A stretch of 64,000 bases of DNA from Ischnura elegans (Eukaryota; Arthropoda; Insecta; Odonata; Coenagrionidae). The notes under the pieces are model-generated. The model did no database searches. It was not told the DNA's origin and was given only the letters and a program-made list of their open reading frames with translations. The stretch lies in NCBI RefSeq assembly GCF_921293095.1, contig NC_060259.1:43691812-43755811 (forward strand). Direction: 5' to 3'. Shown piece by piece: positions 36,341-48,372 of the stretch; the first letter of the stretch is position 1, and each line of letters starts with the position of its first letter. A program made the translations under genes and the position numbers.

Positions 36341-37202
36341 GTTGAATGGCTGGATAAATTATCGGCACATGTGTTGGCTGGAGAATAGGTTTTCCATGCT
36401 CTGATTTTCCAAAATTAATCCATAAAATTCTTCTTCCATTTAACCTGTGATTTCTCCTCATAAAACCAATAAAAAAATAAATGAATTCAATAGCTTTAAG
36501 GTTTTCCAGTATTCCCGTGGTGGAGGAAATGTATGCTAAATTAATGCTGTAGGTACTTCAAGACTGACTCCGTCCGTCGGATACAATGTTAAACTATGAT
36601 ACCTTTGGCGCCTTTAGTGTGCTAAAACTGAGTTTATCTTTACCCCTCCATTATGGATAAAAAAGGCCTAATTCAGATTTTTGTCTGGTAGGGCACAAGG
36701 GCAAGCGGTCCTAATTTTTTGACATTTTTTTCCTTGATACATTTTTTTCAAGCATAATGCTTTCAAAAAATACTTTATAGGATGACGCATAGTAAGTCCT
36801 TTATTGGAGCTGATTGGGGGCAAATATAAATTTTCCGCTGACCGTGCCCGTTATCAAGTTTCCGCTGCTTGGAAGTATTTTTTCCACAAAGTTCTTTGTT
36901 TTTCAGCTGGGAGCTAGAAAACTGGTCGCAAATGGGAGCACTCTGCTAGTTAGAGTTGTCCGTTGATGAAGGTTTGATCTATGAAGTGACCGCAGCGAGT
37001 TTAGTTTCAATTTCATTCGTCTCCTTTCCGTCTTGGGGAGGATTTACAACGGCAAGTCAGTTATTATCCGCATTTTAGTTATATATTTGTTTATTTTAGT
37101 AGTACTGTTCTTTTATGTTGATGACGCATGCTATGTTTATTTTTTGTTATGTCTTTGCAAGTTCCAAGCAGCTAGGTTAGTTGCGCTATCGCTTTCGTGC
37201 TG
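36341..37202. other. no gene recognised; possible mariner upstream part
   Basis: The 3' end of this stretch (after about 36,960) may be the 5' untranslated part of the mariner copy, but I cannot define a TIR. Confidence 0.35.
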
Positions 37203-37531
37203 TTAATCCTGACTGCTCCGCTTTCTGCTTCCACCGAAGAAGAACAACGTTCAGTGATCCGTTTTTTGTATTCAGAAGGCGTATCAAGGGCCGAAATTCA
37301 TCGAAGTCTGTCGGTAAAGTACGGGAACAGTGTCTTGCCACAACGGAGTGTCTAGAAATGGATTGAAAAAAAATGGTCGCAAAAGCATGATGAGGGAACC
37401 GAACGGCCGTTTACCGCCACAAATGAAGAAAGCATTGAGCGTTCACGTGAAATGGTTCTCTTAGGCTGACGAGTAACTATTTACGAAGTGGCACATCACC
37501 TGCAAATCAGTCACGGTTCTGCCTACGAATT
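37203..37531 (+). pseudogene. mariner transposase N-terminus, degraded and truncated
   Basis: One frame reads EEEQRSVIRFLYSEGVSRAE, then IHRSLSVKYGN. This is the first helix-turn-helix of mariner transposases. It continues with ERPFTATNEESIE and, after a stop, RVTIYEVAHHLQISHGSAY, the second helix-turn-helix. Stops occur after QRSV and before RVTIYE. The DDD catalytic domain is missing: homology ends near 37,531, where a short palindrome (CTACGAATTT...AAAATTCGTAG) begins. The copy is 3'-truncated and cannot make transposase. Confidence 0.85.
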
Positions 37532-37739
37532 TAGCATAAAATTCGTAGTCATAAAATTTTATAACTGCATTTCAAATAATAATTGACTTACCCTCGTACT
37601 ACATATGCTGTTTGCGATTTTAGATATGTCATTTCATCATTTTTATCAAGCCTTAACTAATACAATGGGTCCAAAATGATACACCATGGGTCACACTGGA
37701 AAATGTGTCTTCCCGATTATTCGAGCGATCCTAGTCCAG

Positions 37740-38100
37740 CACGTAGTTTTCGATTACCTGTATACCCCCTGCTTAATCCGTATAAAAAAACTGTGTAACT
37801 CACTTACTCGCTCGCAAAAGTTTTCACCGAGTCGTACCGTATTCCCTTGTATTTTGTGTAATTCGTGGACTAAACCTCTCCAAAATCACCGCGTATTCCA
37901 GATGCGGCGTGACCAGAATCTATTTGCACAAAAATAGTGGACCAAGCTTGATCTAGTCTCACCTTTGACCTTTCGGGTGGCCCTATCGAGCACCTGAGCT
38001 TCCTCCGCAAGCAGGGCGCAGTATCCCTTCGGCACGCGAAGTATCCTATCGCTGCAGTATGGAGATACCAGCGGGTAGAACACAGACGCCCTTGAAGGAG
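37740..38100 (-). pseudogene. LINE reverse transcriptase fragment
   Basis: The minus strand has ILVTPHLEYAV, matching the conserved LVRPHLEYA motif that follows the polymerase core in CR1/Jockey-type LINEs. It is preceded by a segment in another frame (KVKGETRSSLVHYF). Frames change within the fragment. The clade is not clear. Confidence 0.55.
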
Positions 38101-40487
38101 ATGCATGTTAAGAAATATTTCTTTCCATTACGATAGGGAAACAGTCAGATTACCAGAACAAACCTGGACTTGATATTTATGTTCATACCACGAATAGAAA
38201 GAATCGATACTGTGAACATCATACTTTAAATCATTTATTCGCGCGAGAACAAAGAAAAATCCATGTAAAGCATTTCCATGACACCCGAAAGAGCCCTTGA
38301 GAGTGTTTACACTTGTAGCTGTAGAGTATACTGTAAGCCACTGAAAAGGTGCTTGGCAGATGCAAGTGCCCTACGTTACACGCAGTTTCGAAATTATTAG
38401 AAAAATACATATATTCATCGTTCATATAGTCTCCACTTATGTCAGGAATTTTATCAACGGCAAAATTTTAATCCATGAATATTTTATTTATATGCCATAA
38501 TGTCGTTTTCACGTCAACTTCTTCAGTATATACCCTCCTATGCTTTGACATCCTTTCTCGTATTCAAAATTTATTTGCTTAAAAATGCCTACATTTTTTT
38601 AAATCTACGTATGGTAGAGCGTGCGTAAGAAATGAAGAGATATTAGGAAATTCATGCTCATGGAAAAACTCCAGCTCGGGGTTTTCTGCGGCAGGCACTT
38701 TTTCAAGCGAGCGAGTGTCGTGTATTTTTTAAATACATTCAATGATTTTATGCAAGCAAGCCTTTTTGTTTGCATTTAAGGTTTAATTAGGTAATATTCA
38801 TCTAGAAAGGGGAATCAATTACATTGTTTTCATTAGGGATCTGAATCAAAATATCGTTGCTGGGCTACTTGGCGTTCCGTTGATTAGAAAAGAATGCTTT
38901 TTATCTCCGACCACTTTTCAGCCTATTTCCCACTTGCATCTCTTCTAACACTCCCACTAATCGTAAGTTAGGCCGTAATAAATATTAAAATCGTGAAAAA
39001 TAGCAAGTATTTATTTCAATGCGTGTGATTGAAAATATGACCAAACTTGTAACAAAAAATTAAATCAACAGGCGAAAGGGAAGAGTCCAACTTCCTCTTG
39101 AGAAAAAATTGATACCGGTTTCTGCCATTCGTAACGTCGATGTGAAGTGATGATGAAGTGAATTTTAAAAGGGGGGAAGGTTCCTATTCTCTTTTTCCCT
39201 GGTTATGAAATTGTGGGCATCACGTTCAAATATGCTTATTCTAATTACGGTGACAGTAAAAAAACATGAGGATGGCCTCAAATGGAGCACGCAAATTATC
39301 AGCACTTCACTTTCCAGCGCTGAACTCCAACTATATAACCATTCCCCACGAAAATGACCGATTACCATTTATTTTCGAATGTTAAAATTATTATCATCCA
39401 CAAATTGTACAGAAATATTTCTCTTTCCTAATTTTATAACCGTATCAATCTGTGAGAGCTAAAGGAAATATCCAATCAAGTTTTTCATTTACTTTGTGAG
39501 ATATTTAATCCACATTTTCATACCTGTCAGTGAATGTCACGGGACCGAAAAATAGACTACGATCGCTCAGAGAGAAATGAAATCCAGGAAAATATCACCC
39601 TCATGTTTCGTTGAAGGTTAATTAATCGGAATATCTCAATCAAAATAATATTGATGGGTATGTGACTGATACCGATATGATACCACTATTCTACAAAATA
39701 AAATTCAAAAAATGCTCGGCTACAATTTAGGGTGTTTCTGGCTAACTTTGGGTTGCTGAATCCGCAAATGACGTCCGTTTTTTCTATCACCCTCAATTTT
39801 TACGAGAAACCCCTAAAATTGAGGAAACCAACCCCGTATTTAAACTTTTCGCTTTACAAGGGACTTTTACTAACGCTGTCTGCTTCTGATTTAAAAAAAA
39901 ACTGACGTTTTGAGGCTATCAGGGTCATGAAAGTGACAAACTTGACTAGGGTTGAAAACATTTAGGTGGTGAAAATCGAAAAAACATTAAAACCATTGAA
40001 TTAACCATTTTTCTTCGTTTTTTACTGTAAACTATGAAAGCTAATAGAAAAAAAATTTAAGAATGAATACACTGTTCACCCCCCCATTTTCTAAAGGTAT
40101 TTATTACACATAATATAAGACGGAAAGAAGGGTATAAGAGGTGGTATTTAGAGCTGCCACAAAAATCTGGATACAAAAATGCAATTTGTTTATAGAGTAA
40201 GTATTTGTGAAGTAAGAAAACAATTCAGTAATTTAATCCTTTAAGCAATGTAAAAAGCCTTAAAGCAATGTAAAAAAACAGTGAAGCTTTACAAGTCAGC
40301 GGTATGTAAAGAGCTACTGAGACACAATTGAAGAAAATAAGAAGAGTAATTGAAAGATTATCGTAGCACCTCCCTCTCGTTATCGCCAATATTTTTTCTC
40401 GCAATTATAATGCAAGTTATTCTTTCACTTAATGAAAAGGGTGCGCAGTTTTTGAAGGTTATTTAAAGATTCTCAACGAAGGTCAAT
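38101..40487. other. no gene recognised
   Basis: No coding motif or terminal repeat found in this 2.4-kb AT-rich stretch. Confidence 0.5.
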
Positions 40488-40690
40488 TTATTTATTTTTA
40501 TTTATTTATTAATTTCCATTACCCCATAAACAGCACATTTACGGCCTTTACAATGGGGAATTAACAATTAATAATGGAGGACGTTCACACACGCTCGTAC
40601 CCTGGATAAGGGTAACTTACCCAGGCAGGATTCAAACTTGCGACCTTCGGTTTCGCAGGCGAGGACTTAACCCGGCCGCCACCGAGGCCT
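40488..40690 (-). repeat. tRNA-derived SINE, family B, copy 2
   Basis: Matches 20,670-20,863 over its whole length: an (AAAT)n-type tail at the left, CCCTGGATA.GGG and TACCCAGGC in the body, the B-box region reading GCAAGTTTGAATCC on the minus strand, and the CGGTGGCGGCCGGGTTAAG head at the right. The B box has more changes than in copy 1, so this copy is older. Confidence 0.85.
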
Positions 40691-41414
40691 TTTCTTGGGC
40701 CTTTATTGTGTTGGGTGAGACTGAGCACTTCGTAAAAATTCCACGGTAAAGAAAGTGTAAAAAAACTCTGAAATTTCGTAATGCTAAAAAATGAAAGATT
40801 CGGGTTGAATACAATGCGCAAAAGTTCAAGGTTTTTTTAATTTTTTTGGGGCCTTCAATGGAAGTTTATTCCCTTATTAAGTCGTGTACAACTCAATATT
40901 TTGCTTCCAAGCAGATCATAGGATGCAATACACAGCAGACAACAGGCGCGCAACAGGGATAATTTATGGTTATTATACTAAGAGCACGATTAATTTTTTG
41001 TCCGCAAACAAATATTGTTTCGTAGAATGAACCGATAGTTCTTCCACGACATTAGGAATTTACCACTTATGTTTTGTACCGAAGTTGATAACTACCCTCA
41101 ACTACAAAAAGAAGTTGCAATTGATCAGATGAAACTTAGTTAGTACCTAGATACCTAGTTACTCTTGGTTTGAGAAAGAAAATGTAAATTTAGACCCAGT
41201 CATCTCAGCACTTCCTAATTATGAGCCTCGATAATAGATTAAAGCTTAGGTAGTGCGAAAGGCGTGAAGTAGAAACCAAATAAGGCTAGTCGAATATTGG
41301 AAGGGAGGACAACATTTTTTATCATTACTTGAGGAATACCCTACGTTCTCAGCCCCGTTTGAATTAAATTCCAGAAATAATATTCTCCCATAGCCTAAAC
41401 AAATGGCAAAAAAT
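40691..41414. other. no gene recognised
   Basis: Nothing supportable was seen between the SINE and the LINE scrap that follows. Confidence 0.45.
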
Positions 41415-41575
41415 CATTTTATTGGATTTGCAGATGACAAAGCTCTAGTAGCTGACTCAGAGAAGTAATTACTTGGAGTGCTTGGAAATGAAAAATATTT
41501 TTTTAGTAAACTTAAAATAAACATCAAGAAAACTAAATGTATCGTGATAAAATGAACGAGAAGAGGAAAAATAAC
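41415..41575 (+). pseudogene. LINE reverse transcriptase fragment with FADD box
   Basis: The frame reads HFIGFADDKALVADSEK, a stop, then LGVLGNEKYF and KINIKKTKCIVIK. FADD is the catalytic box of non-LTR reverse transcriptases, and the KTK segment follows it at the usual distance. About 50 codons remain. The lineage could be the same as the LINE tails at 16.1 kb and 47.9/51.1 kb. Confidence 0.65.
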
Positions 41576-41585
41576 GTACATGTAG

Positions 41586-41990
41586 GAGAGACTGGGGCAC
41601 AGTGGAAAACGGGGGACAGTGGGACAATTGGTTTATTTAAACAAAATAATCTGAAAAAAGCAAATGAATTTAAATTAAGGAAGTCATATCACGAGAAATG
41701 ACTTACAGAAATCTTACTTCATTATCCTTAGTAGTTTTGCGTAAATGCTGTAAAATATTTTTTTGCTCTAATTTTCTTAGCTTTCATGTTGTGAATATTT
41801 ATGCAGTCCTCCTAATTGTAGCAAGATTTATATGGAAAGACTTGGCGAATACATATTTTTGAGACTTAGTAATATTTTTCTGAACATATTTTACGAAAGT
41901 AACATGTTTCAAATTTTTGCTGACAAGTACAAGACGTCAGGACATACGGGGCACTGTAGACAGGTCAAATTGGGGCACATTGGGACGCCG
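41586..41990. repeat. GGGGCACAGTGG-type repeats upstream of the pogo/Tigger copy
   Basis: Four related short motifs lie in the same orientation: TGGGGCACAGTGG (about 41,591), GGGGGACAGTGGGAC (about 41,610), CGGGGCACTGTAGAC (about 41,948) and TGGGGCACATTGGGAC (about 41,971). Repeats of this kind are common near the ends of Tigger-type elements. A matching right end was not identified. Confidence 0.45.
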
Positions 41991-42615
41991 ACTCACAGCC
42001 CAGGTGCTTTGAACTTTCATCTCCGTAGCCTAAACGCGCTCAAATTTCATGTCATGCTTACTGTGTAGTGTTTCGGTTCGAAATTGATACTTTAGGATTT
42101 GAAGCAGTATATTTCAATGTAACAAGGCTTGGACAAAAATACAGAATGGGAACAGTAATGCGCGTATGAAAAATGAAGCGGAAGTGATCTTTTCATAAGA
42201 AGCATTAGTGTGAGCCCCGTTTAAACGTATAAGACAATTTGTTTAAATTGCCTGAATTCCGCTACTGTTACATACATACGTGTTCTTTATAGCGAACAGT
42301 TCAGTCTTAGCTAGAAGCAAGCTTGAAGCAGTGAAGAGAGTATCATAAATATTAGTTACTGTAACATATCTCCTTTGTGCAGGCCTGTTCAGAGAACATT
42401 CAGTGATTTGCGTGAAAGGAAGAATAACAGGCCATTGAAGTTTATTCTTAAAGAGAACTTTGAGGTAAGAATATTTGCAACGCAATATATATTGGATTCA
42501 AATTATTTATAAATTGAAATTTTTAAATTCATAGATTATAAAATAAATTACGACCATAGTAAACTGTGACTTAGAACGGTTAGTTGCCGGTAATTAAATT
42601 ATAACATGGATTTCA

Positions 42616-43930
42616 TCTTATTTGTTAATTTTTAGATCTATAATGGTAAGAGAAAGAAAAACAGCAATTCGAATGAAAAACGAGTTGGTGATGAAGATAG
42701 TAGTTATTCTTGAACAAAACATTTGTTTAAGAACTGTTACCAAGGACCTTAAAATTCCTAAGTCCATATTATCAAGGGATGTATCCCTAGTCGTCATAAA
42801 AATTGAATAATGTAATTTCTTATTCTACGAATTGAATTAGTAATATTTCAGATACCATATAAAATACAAGGGAAAATGTGGAAAGAATACTTCAGGAGAG
42901 CCTCTTCCTTCAGATCCAAGTATGATTCACGCAGACTTTATACGGATGAGGATGAAACACTTTTACCAGATTTTTACACGAAAAAATTAGCATAAGAGTT
43001 AGCTCAGAGAAATTGAAAGAAATACCCGCTATCTTGGGATCAGAAGAAAATCGCTGATGATGATTGGTTTTACGGTTTTATGAAGCGAAATTCTTCGATT
43101 AGCCTTTAAAAAAATTAGAGGCAACTTCATTGGTGAGAGCCTTGTCTTGAACAGAAAAGTGATAATTGATTTTTTTCAATTTGCCAGGAATTTACATGTG
43201 AAACATGCATTTTTCACTGGAAGTGTATACGACCATGATGAAAGTGGTTTCACTACCGTTTAACTCCTAGGAAAATTTATATCCCCCAACAAGTGAAAAA
43301 CAAGTAGGTGAAGTTACCTCCTATGACATAGGCTCATCGATGACATTGTGCTACATTAAAAAGGCTTATGGTAATTCAATTCCTCCATTTTTGTGTTCCC
43401 TAGAGTGGATTTCTTCCCAAAAATGTTGTTTAAATGTCCCATAGGATCAGTAGGTCCGGCCAACCCTTATGGATGGATGACTTCCAATTTATTTTTATTG
43501 GTCATAAAATATTCCATAGATCATGCGAAATGTTCTAAAGAAAATTCGTCATTGATAATTTTACACAACCGCGAATCGCATATTTCTGTCAATGTTATTG
43601 AGCTTCCAAAAATGAATGGGGCGGTAATATTTACTTTGCCACCTCATTGCAGTCACAAACTGCAGCCATTACATTAGTATTGGTTCGCCCCTTTGAAAAA
43701 AACTATGATGGTGATTGCCATTAAAGGCTTAGGAGAGAGAATAACAATTTACAACGTGGCTGAGTTAGTGGGCACTGCATATACAAAAGCGTTTACATCT
43801 TCCAATATTATATCTGGGTTTAGTTCAACCGGGATATACCCTATTAACCCAAGTATTTTTTATGACAGTGGCAATGAACAGTGCGAGACGGCCAAATCAT
43901 GCTCGAGACTCACTCAAATAGACCGCTAAC
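42616..43930 (+). pseudogene. pogo/Tigger transposase, decayed
   Basis: Pieces in order match a pogo-superfamily DDE_1 transposase. At 42,640-42,780 a psq-like DNA-binding helix region ends in LKIPKSILSRDV. At 43,225-43,260 HDESGFTTV corresponds to the NxDETGxTTV motif with the first catalytic acid. At 43,395-43,677 FPRVDF, GSVGPANPYGWMT, LIILHNRESHIS (normally LLxDNHxSHxS) and TLPPHCSHKLQPLH follow. At 43,755-43,870 YNVAELVGTAYTKAFTSSNI and GFSSTGIYPINPSIF complete the domain. Many stops and frame changes separate the parts, and the Asp of the DNH motif reads His. The copy has been dead for long. Confidence 0.85.
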
Positions 43931-46900
43931 TCACCCATTCCAAAACACTGTTGCCATTTTCCAGCGGTCAGCAGCCACATTTTTAGACACAACATACAAC
44001 AAACACCCCCCCAGAGAGCGACATGATATTAACGAGCAAACGATTCCTTACAAGGGGAGGAGCGACTAGAAAAAATATATGAAAAGCAAGCCTCAAAAGT
44101 AGAATGTCAAAGTTTTGATGAGAGCTGGCTAGTCGGACGGCATTGTAATGGCTCTCACTAATGAGTTTCCGGAGTACCAAAATTTCAAATTATATTTTTA
44201 TAATTGGCTTTCTTCCCTTCAACTAGCAATATCCCTTAAGGAAAGAGGAATATTATGCGTGGGCACAATTTGCAGTGATAAAATGTGCAAATATTCTCAG
44301 TCCTCGGATGCTATCCTCAAGTCATCTGGGAGAGGAATATCAAACTGGCGAATTCAAAAGAATTTTAATGTTGCCTGCTTGATGGTTCGATAGAAAAGCT
44401 GTGAATTTCGTTTCAACTTATGTGGATATTGAACCAGAAGTTATATGCATAAGGTGGCTTGTATCCGAAAAGAAATTTATTTAAATCCGTTTTCCTATAG
44501 TCTTGTCAGGGTAAAACTATTTTACGGTTGGTGTTCACCTAGCTAACATGCTAATTGAAGCTTCTAGAATATGTATAAGATGATGCATCGATTGCAACGG
44601 TATATGCGTGGCTGTTGTATCGGAGGCATCAACAAAAGCGCAACAGCGAGGACTGCCTTGTGAGTATTCTAAATTCCAAGCACACATTGCGGCTTCCCTA
44701 ACATCAGCTTGGAGAGGAAAATGTAGGAAACAGCATTACACCTTGGAGCGAAAAGACCCAGAAAAGAGTATTTGCTGCATAGCCGGTAAAAGATGTACCC
44801 TATAAAATTCACCTTCTCTGACCTCAGTATCTTCCAAGAGCAAGGTGTGAATTTTGCAGAAAAAGATTAACTGCGGTCAAATATTCGAATTTTTATCTCA
44901 ATTCGTGGTTTACGACAGGATAAATTGCTTCGTTCAATTCCATTCTAGTGATCCTATTACCATAACTTCTGTTTATTATTAATTTATTTTTAAATGTTTC
45001 TTTGTCTATGGCCTTCTATTGTCGAATATCTTGTGGCTCGGTGCATTTTTGATAAATTAATTGGATAATAATTACGAGAAAATAACATGTTTATTTACTT
45101 GGATAATTAACAATATTTAGAGCTTGAAAGAATGATGATTGAATAAACATTCATGTAAAGTGGATAAATCTGAAAAAGCTCCCTATCGGTCCTATGTTAC
45201 TCTGAAGCACCATGTTGTAAAATGTACTTGCGTGATGGAAATTCGAAAAATATTGCATATTCTTTTGATTTTATTTACTTAACCTAACCAAATGTTTTTT
45301 CCTTGTATCCCCTCCTATGATGCTTATCATGCATTTCATTTTATCGATTTTGAGGTGTAGTTGTCATTTTTCTTTTTTATCAGGGTCTTATAAAAAGCTG
45401 TCTCTCCTATAACAGACTTTTCGACAGAAAATCTCAGCATACTAATTCTTTCTCCCTGATTGTTGTCTCCTGAAGCCTTCTCTTTAATGTCTTCGGCAGC
45501 TTTCTTGACTTAGCATTAAATTTACGGGGATGGGAGTACAAATTTGTCTCGTTCCTTTCCCTATTCTTCTTCATGAACAGGTTGGCCCAGATTTTATCAC
45601 AACTACTTGGCATGTAATTAGACAGTGAAAGTTTCTGAATTGTCTTGAAATAACATGAAATACCTGGGAGACTGAAGGGTATGCAATTTCAATATAAGAC
45701 AAGAGTTATACGAACTCACATTACGAAAATAGCGTCAAAAAATTAGAAATTGTTGACAAAATTATAATATATGGGCAAGCTGGTGAATCCATAGAGTGTA
45801 CATATAACTTCAAGCAGCACCGCTACCTTTGTAAATACAACCAGTTGGGAAAATTTGTCCACTAGAACCTATCAACTAATGATGATTTTTGAAAAATTTC
45901 CCACCATGTTACAAATGCCAGCCTCCTGCGGAACTAGAAACAAATACGGATATTTAAGTCGGACTGAACGACACTCATAGACAAAGCCACAGATTATAAT
46001 ATACCCAGAATTTTATTGATCCGAAAGTCAGAGCAAAACGCAAATTTAGTTAATTTAACAGTGCCACTGAATCGCAGCAATTTCGCTGAGGCAGCAGTGC
46101 CCCTGAATCTCAACTTTAAGTCCACGAATAGAGAGAATGTGCAAAAATATCAGCATTTGGCCGGTGAAATAAAAAATATTTAGAAATTGAAAAAAGTCTT
46201 TATCCTCCCGCGGAGGGAGTGTTATTAAAAAGGTTAAAAAAACAAATTTGAAACTTGGGAATTTAAAAACAATAGACTAACCTCGGGTAAAAAGCTGTTT
46301 TTCGGCAGACTTGCCAGATTGTAAGGAGATTACTGGGCCAGGTATGATTAGATAACGGAAATGGTGTAGGACATTTGTTGCGTAGAGGATACAAATTGAT
46401 CAGGCATTGCCTCAGAACCGAAGTTACACCACAATAGCCGCGTGGTGGGGGGTTATAAGGCTTCAAATAAACATGAACCTTTATGATATATTTGATTGTG
46501 TGCGTTGGGTGCATTGATGATGGCCCATTTTTTCCAACAACTACTTAATTGTTCGCGGGAAATCGAACTCCCTAGCCTATCTGTTCAGTGATGTATCTCT
46601 CCTATCCAACCTGAAAATATAGATTGAGATAGAGAGAAAATATTTTATTTCGTGATCCCAACATAAAATATTGAACAAAAATTTGTCACATACTCGTAGG
46701 CTACTCAGCCTCATATGAGCATTTTATAAATTTACGAGGGAATAGTAGTCCGAATCGTGCAAAAATATCAGTATGTAGTGGACCATTTTTAAGTAATACA
46801 AACAAAAGAAAAAAGATAAAGAGGTACAATCAAATCAACAAGACAATTTATAAACTATTGCAGAAAAAAATCGCAAAAATATGCCACTTGTGCAGTGCAT

Positions 46901-46974
46901 TAACTACATTCATTTTATATACATTTATAAACTAATACAGAAACATATTATTGTTCAAATATACCGAAAATTGC
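43931..46974. other. no gene recognised
   Basis: May contain the right part of the pogo/Tigger copy, but no inverted end was found. Frames at 44,148-44,393 and 44,608-44,805 have no family match. Confidence 0.4.
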
Positions 46975-47260
46975 ATTAAAGTACATTTTTAATGGTAAGG
47001 CCAGATCAGAGCGTTGTCTTTGTTTGAGAAACAAGTAGTTAAAGAGTATTTGCCTAAATATTCGGCTACTTTGTGAACTGAGTATTTCACTGGATAAGGC
47101 ATTCCATAATTTGCCACCATGCACTGCGAAAGACCTATTAAAGGTACAAGCCTGGGGAAATATAGATCGTTTTTTCCATTAAATCCTCTTTTTCACTATT
47201 GATAGATTTTATCCCCAATTTTCCAAGCAATCTAATGATATAACGTAACCGCTGAATCAC
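46975..47260 (-). pseudogene. LINE ORF2 C-terminal fragment
   Basis: Minus-strand frame gives QACTFNRSFAVHGGKLWNAL, then SSEILSSQSSRIFRQILFNY. This is the end of the reverse-transcriptase ORF in several animal LINEs, where a SF.V...LWN.LP block is followed by F...L...L. Upstream (47,260-47,170) a segment RLRYIIRLLGKLGIKSINSE may belong to the same protein. Without the polymerase core the clade is open. Confidence 0.65.
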
Positions 47261-47879
47261 AGGTGGCTTCCAACTAAATTTGTGCTGAAACTGTATAGCG
47301 CTAACGTCCCCCCATAGTAATTTTTAACGGGTCCTCTTTTCTTTGATGTCTTATTTCTCAATATATTTATCAGATACAAATTAAGCATCCACCTACGTCA
47401 ACCGATGATCTCAACTTTAATTACCTCGCCTCCGGTGTAGGCCACGTCAGTGCAACAACTAAATTTGATTAACATTGGCATACTACGTTGCTAAAAGCTT
47501 AGGATGAGTGACTACCGGTTTAAAAGAATTTTAAGCGGCGTAACACCATTTTGAATATAAACATTTGACTCAGCTGTAAATTTGGTAGAATTTTTTAATC
47601 ATGATGTTAGAAGAGCACACATTTTTTCCAAACTTTGCCTAAAATTACATGATCTTTCAACAAGGAACGACGGTCATTTAGGGAGTTTCCATGTTAAACG
47701 GCCATGTTACTGCTTTCTGCCCACCATTGCTGTGCGTTAACTTTCCATAACTTTAAAGAAATCCTCCATGAGTGACCCACCATTTCTAGCCCCTCTACCT
47801 AATATCATCTCTTGTGACCTTGTTGGCCTTTATCCATGCCCTGGTGCTTGTATATGTGAAGTATTTGGTATTTTGCTTG
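47261..47879. other. no gene recognised
   Basis: This may contain upstream LINE sequence of the split copy, too diverged to recognise. Confidence 0.4.
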
Positions 47880-47914
47880 TCTGTTCAGTATAATAGACTT
47901 CGAGCAAAATATAT
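47880..47914 (+). pseudogene. LINE 3' end, left half (split by hAT insertion)
   Basis: Reads RLRAKYMEQ up to the hAT duplication. It corresponds to GGPRMGYIGQ in the LINE tail at 16.1-16.7 kb. The reading frame resumes with VKKDVK after the hAT element at 51,089. Confidence 0.65.
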
Positions 47915-47922
47915 GGAACAGG
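47915..47922. repeat. 8-bp target duplication, left (GGAACAGG)
   Basis: Identical to 51,081-51,088 on the other side of the hAT element. Confidence 0.9.
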
Positions 47923-48372
47923 CAGTGGCGGCTGGCCCTTAAGGACTCTCGGACGACGCCCCTCCCAAAGATTTGAAAAAGAAAAAAATTCAATACCCAT
48001 TCCATTATAATTATATATCTAATTAGCCAAAGCATTTTTTCAATCGAATACATAGAAAATGTAGGAAAAACACCCAAAAATAGCGCGAGAAGTTCGCATT
48101 TGTAGCCGCGGGGCGCTGGCCAAAACGTCCCAATCCATCGCCATGCAGTTATATGAAGAGTGGTAGTGGTGGGGGTTGCTGGTGCTATGACGCGTCTAAG
48201 CTTGTACCTTATGGAAGTCTTGGGACGCCGCGCCGCCCGAGCACGCGCAGAGTGCCTATCCTAGTGCGTTGACATCGCCGCGCCGCCCGGCGGCCGTATA
48301 ATCTTGGTGTTGCAGCGTTGCAGAATACCTTGTTTTGGTGACCAGTTGGTTTATTATATGTAAATTGTTTAA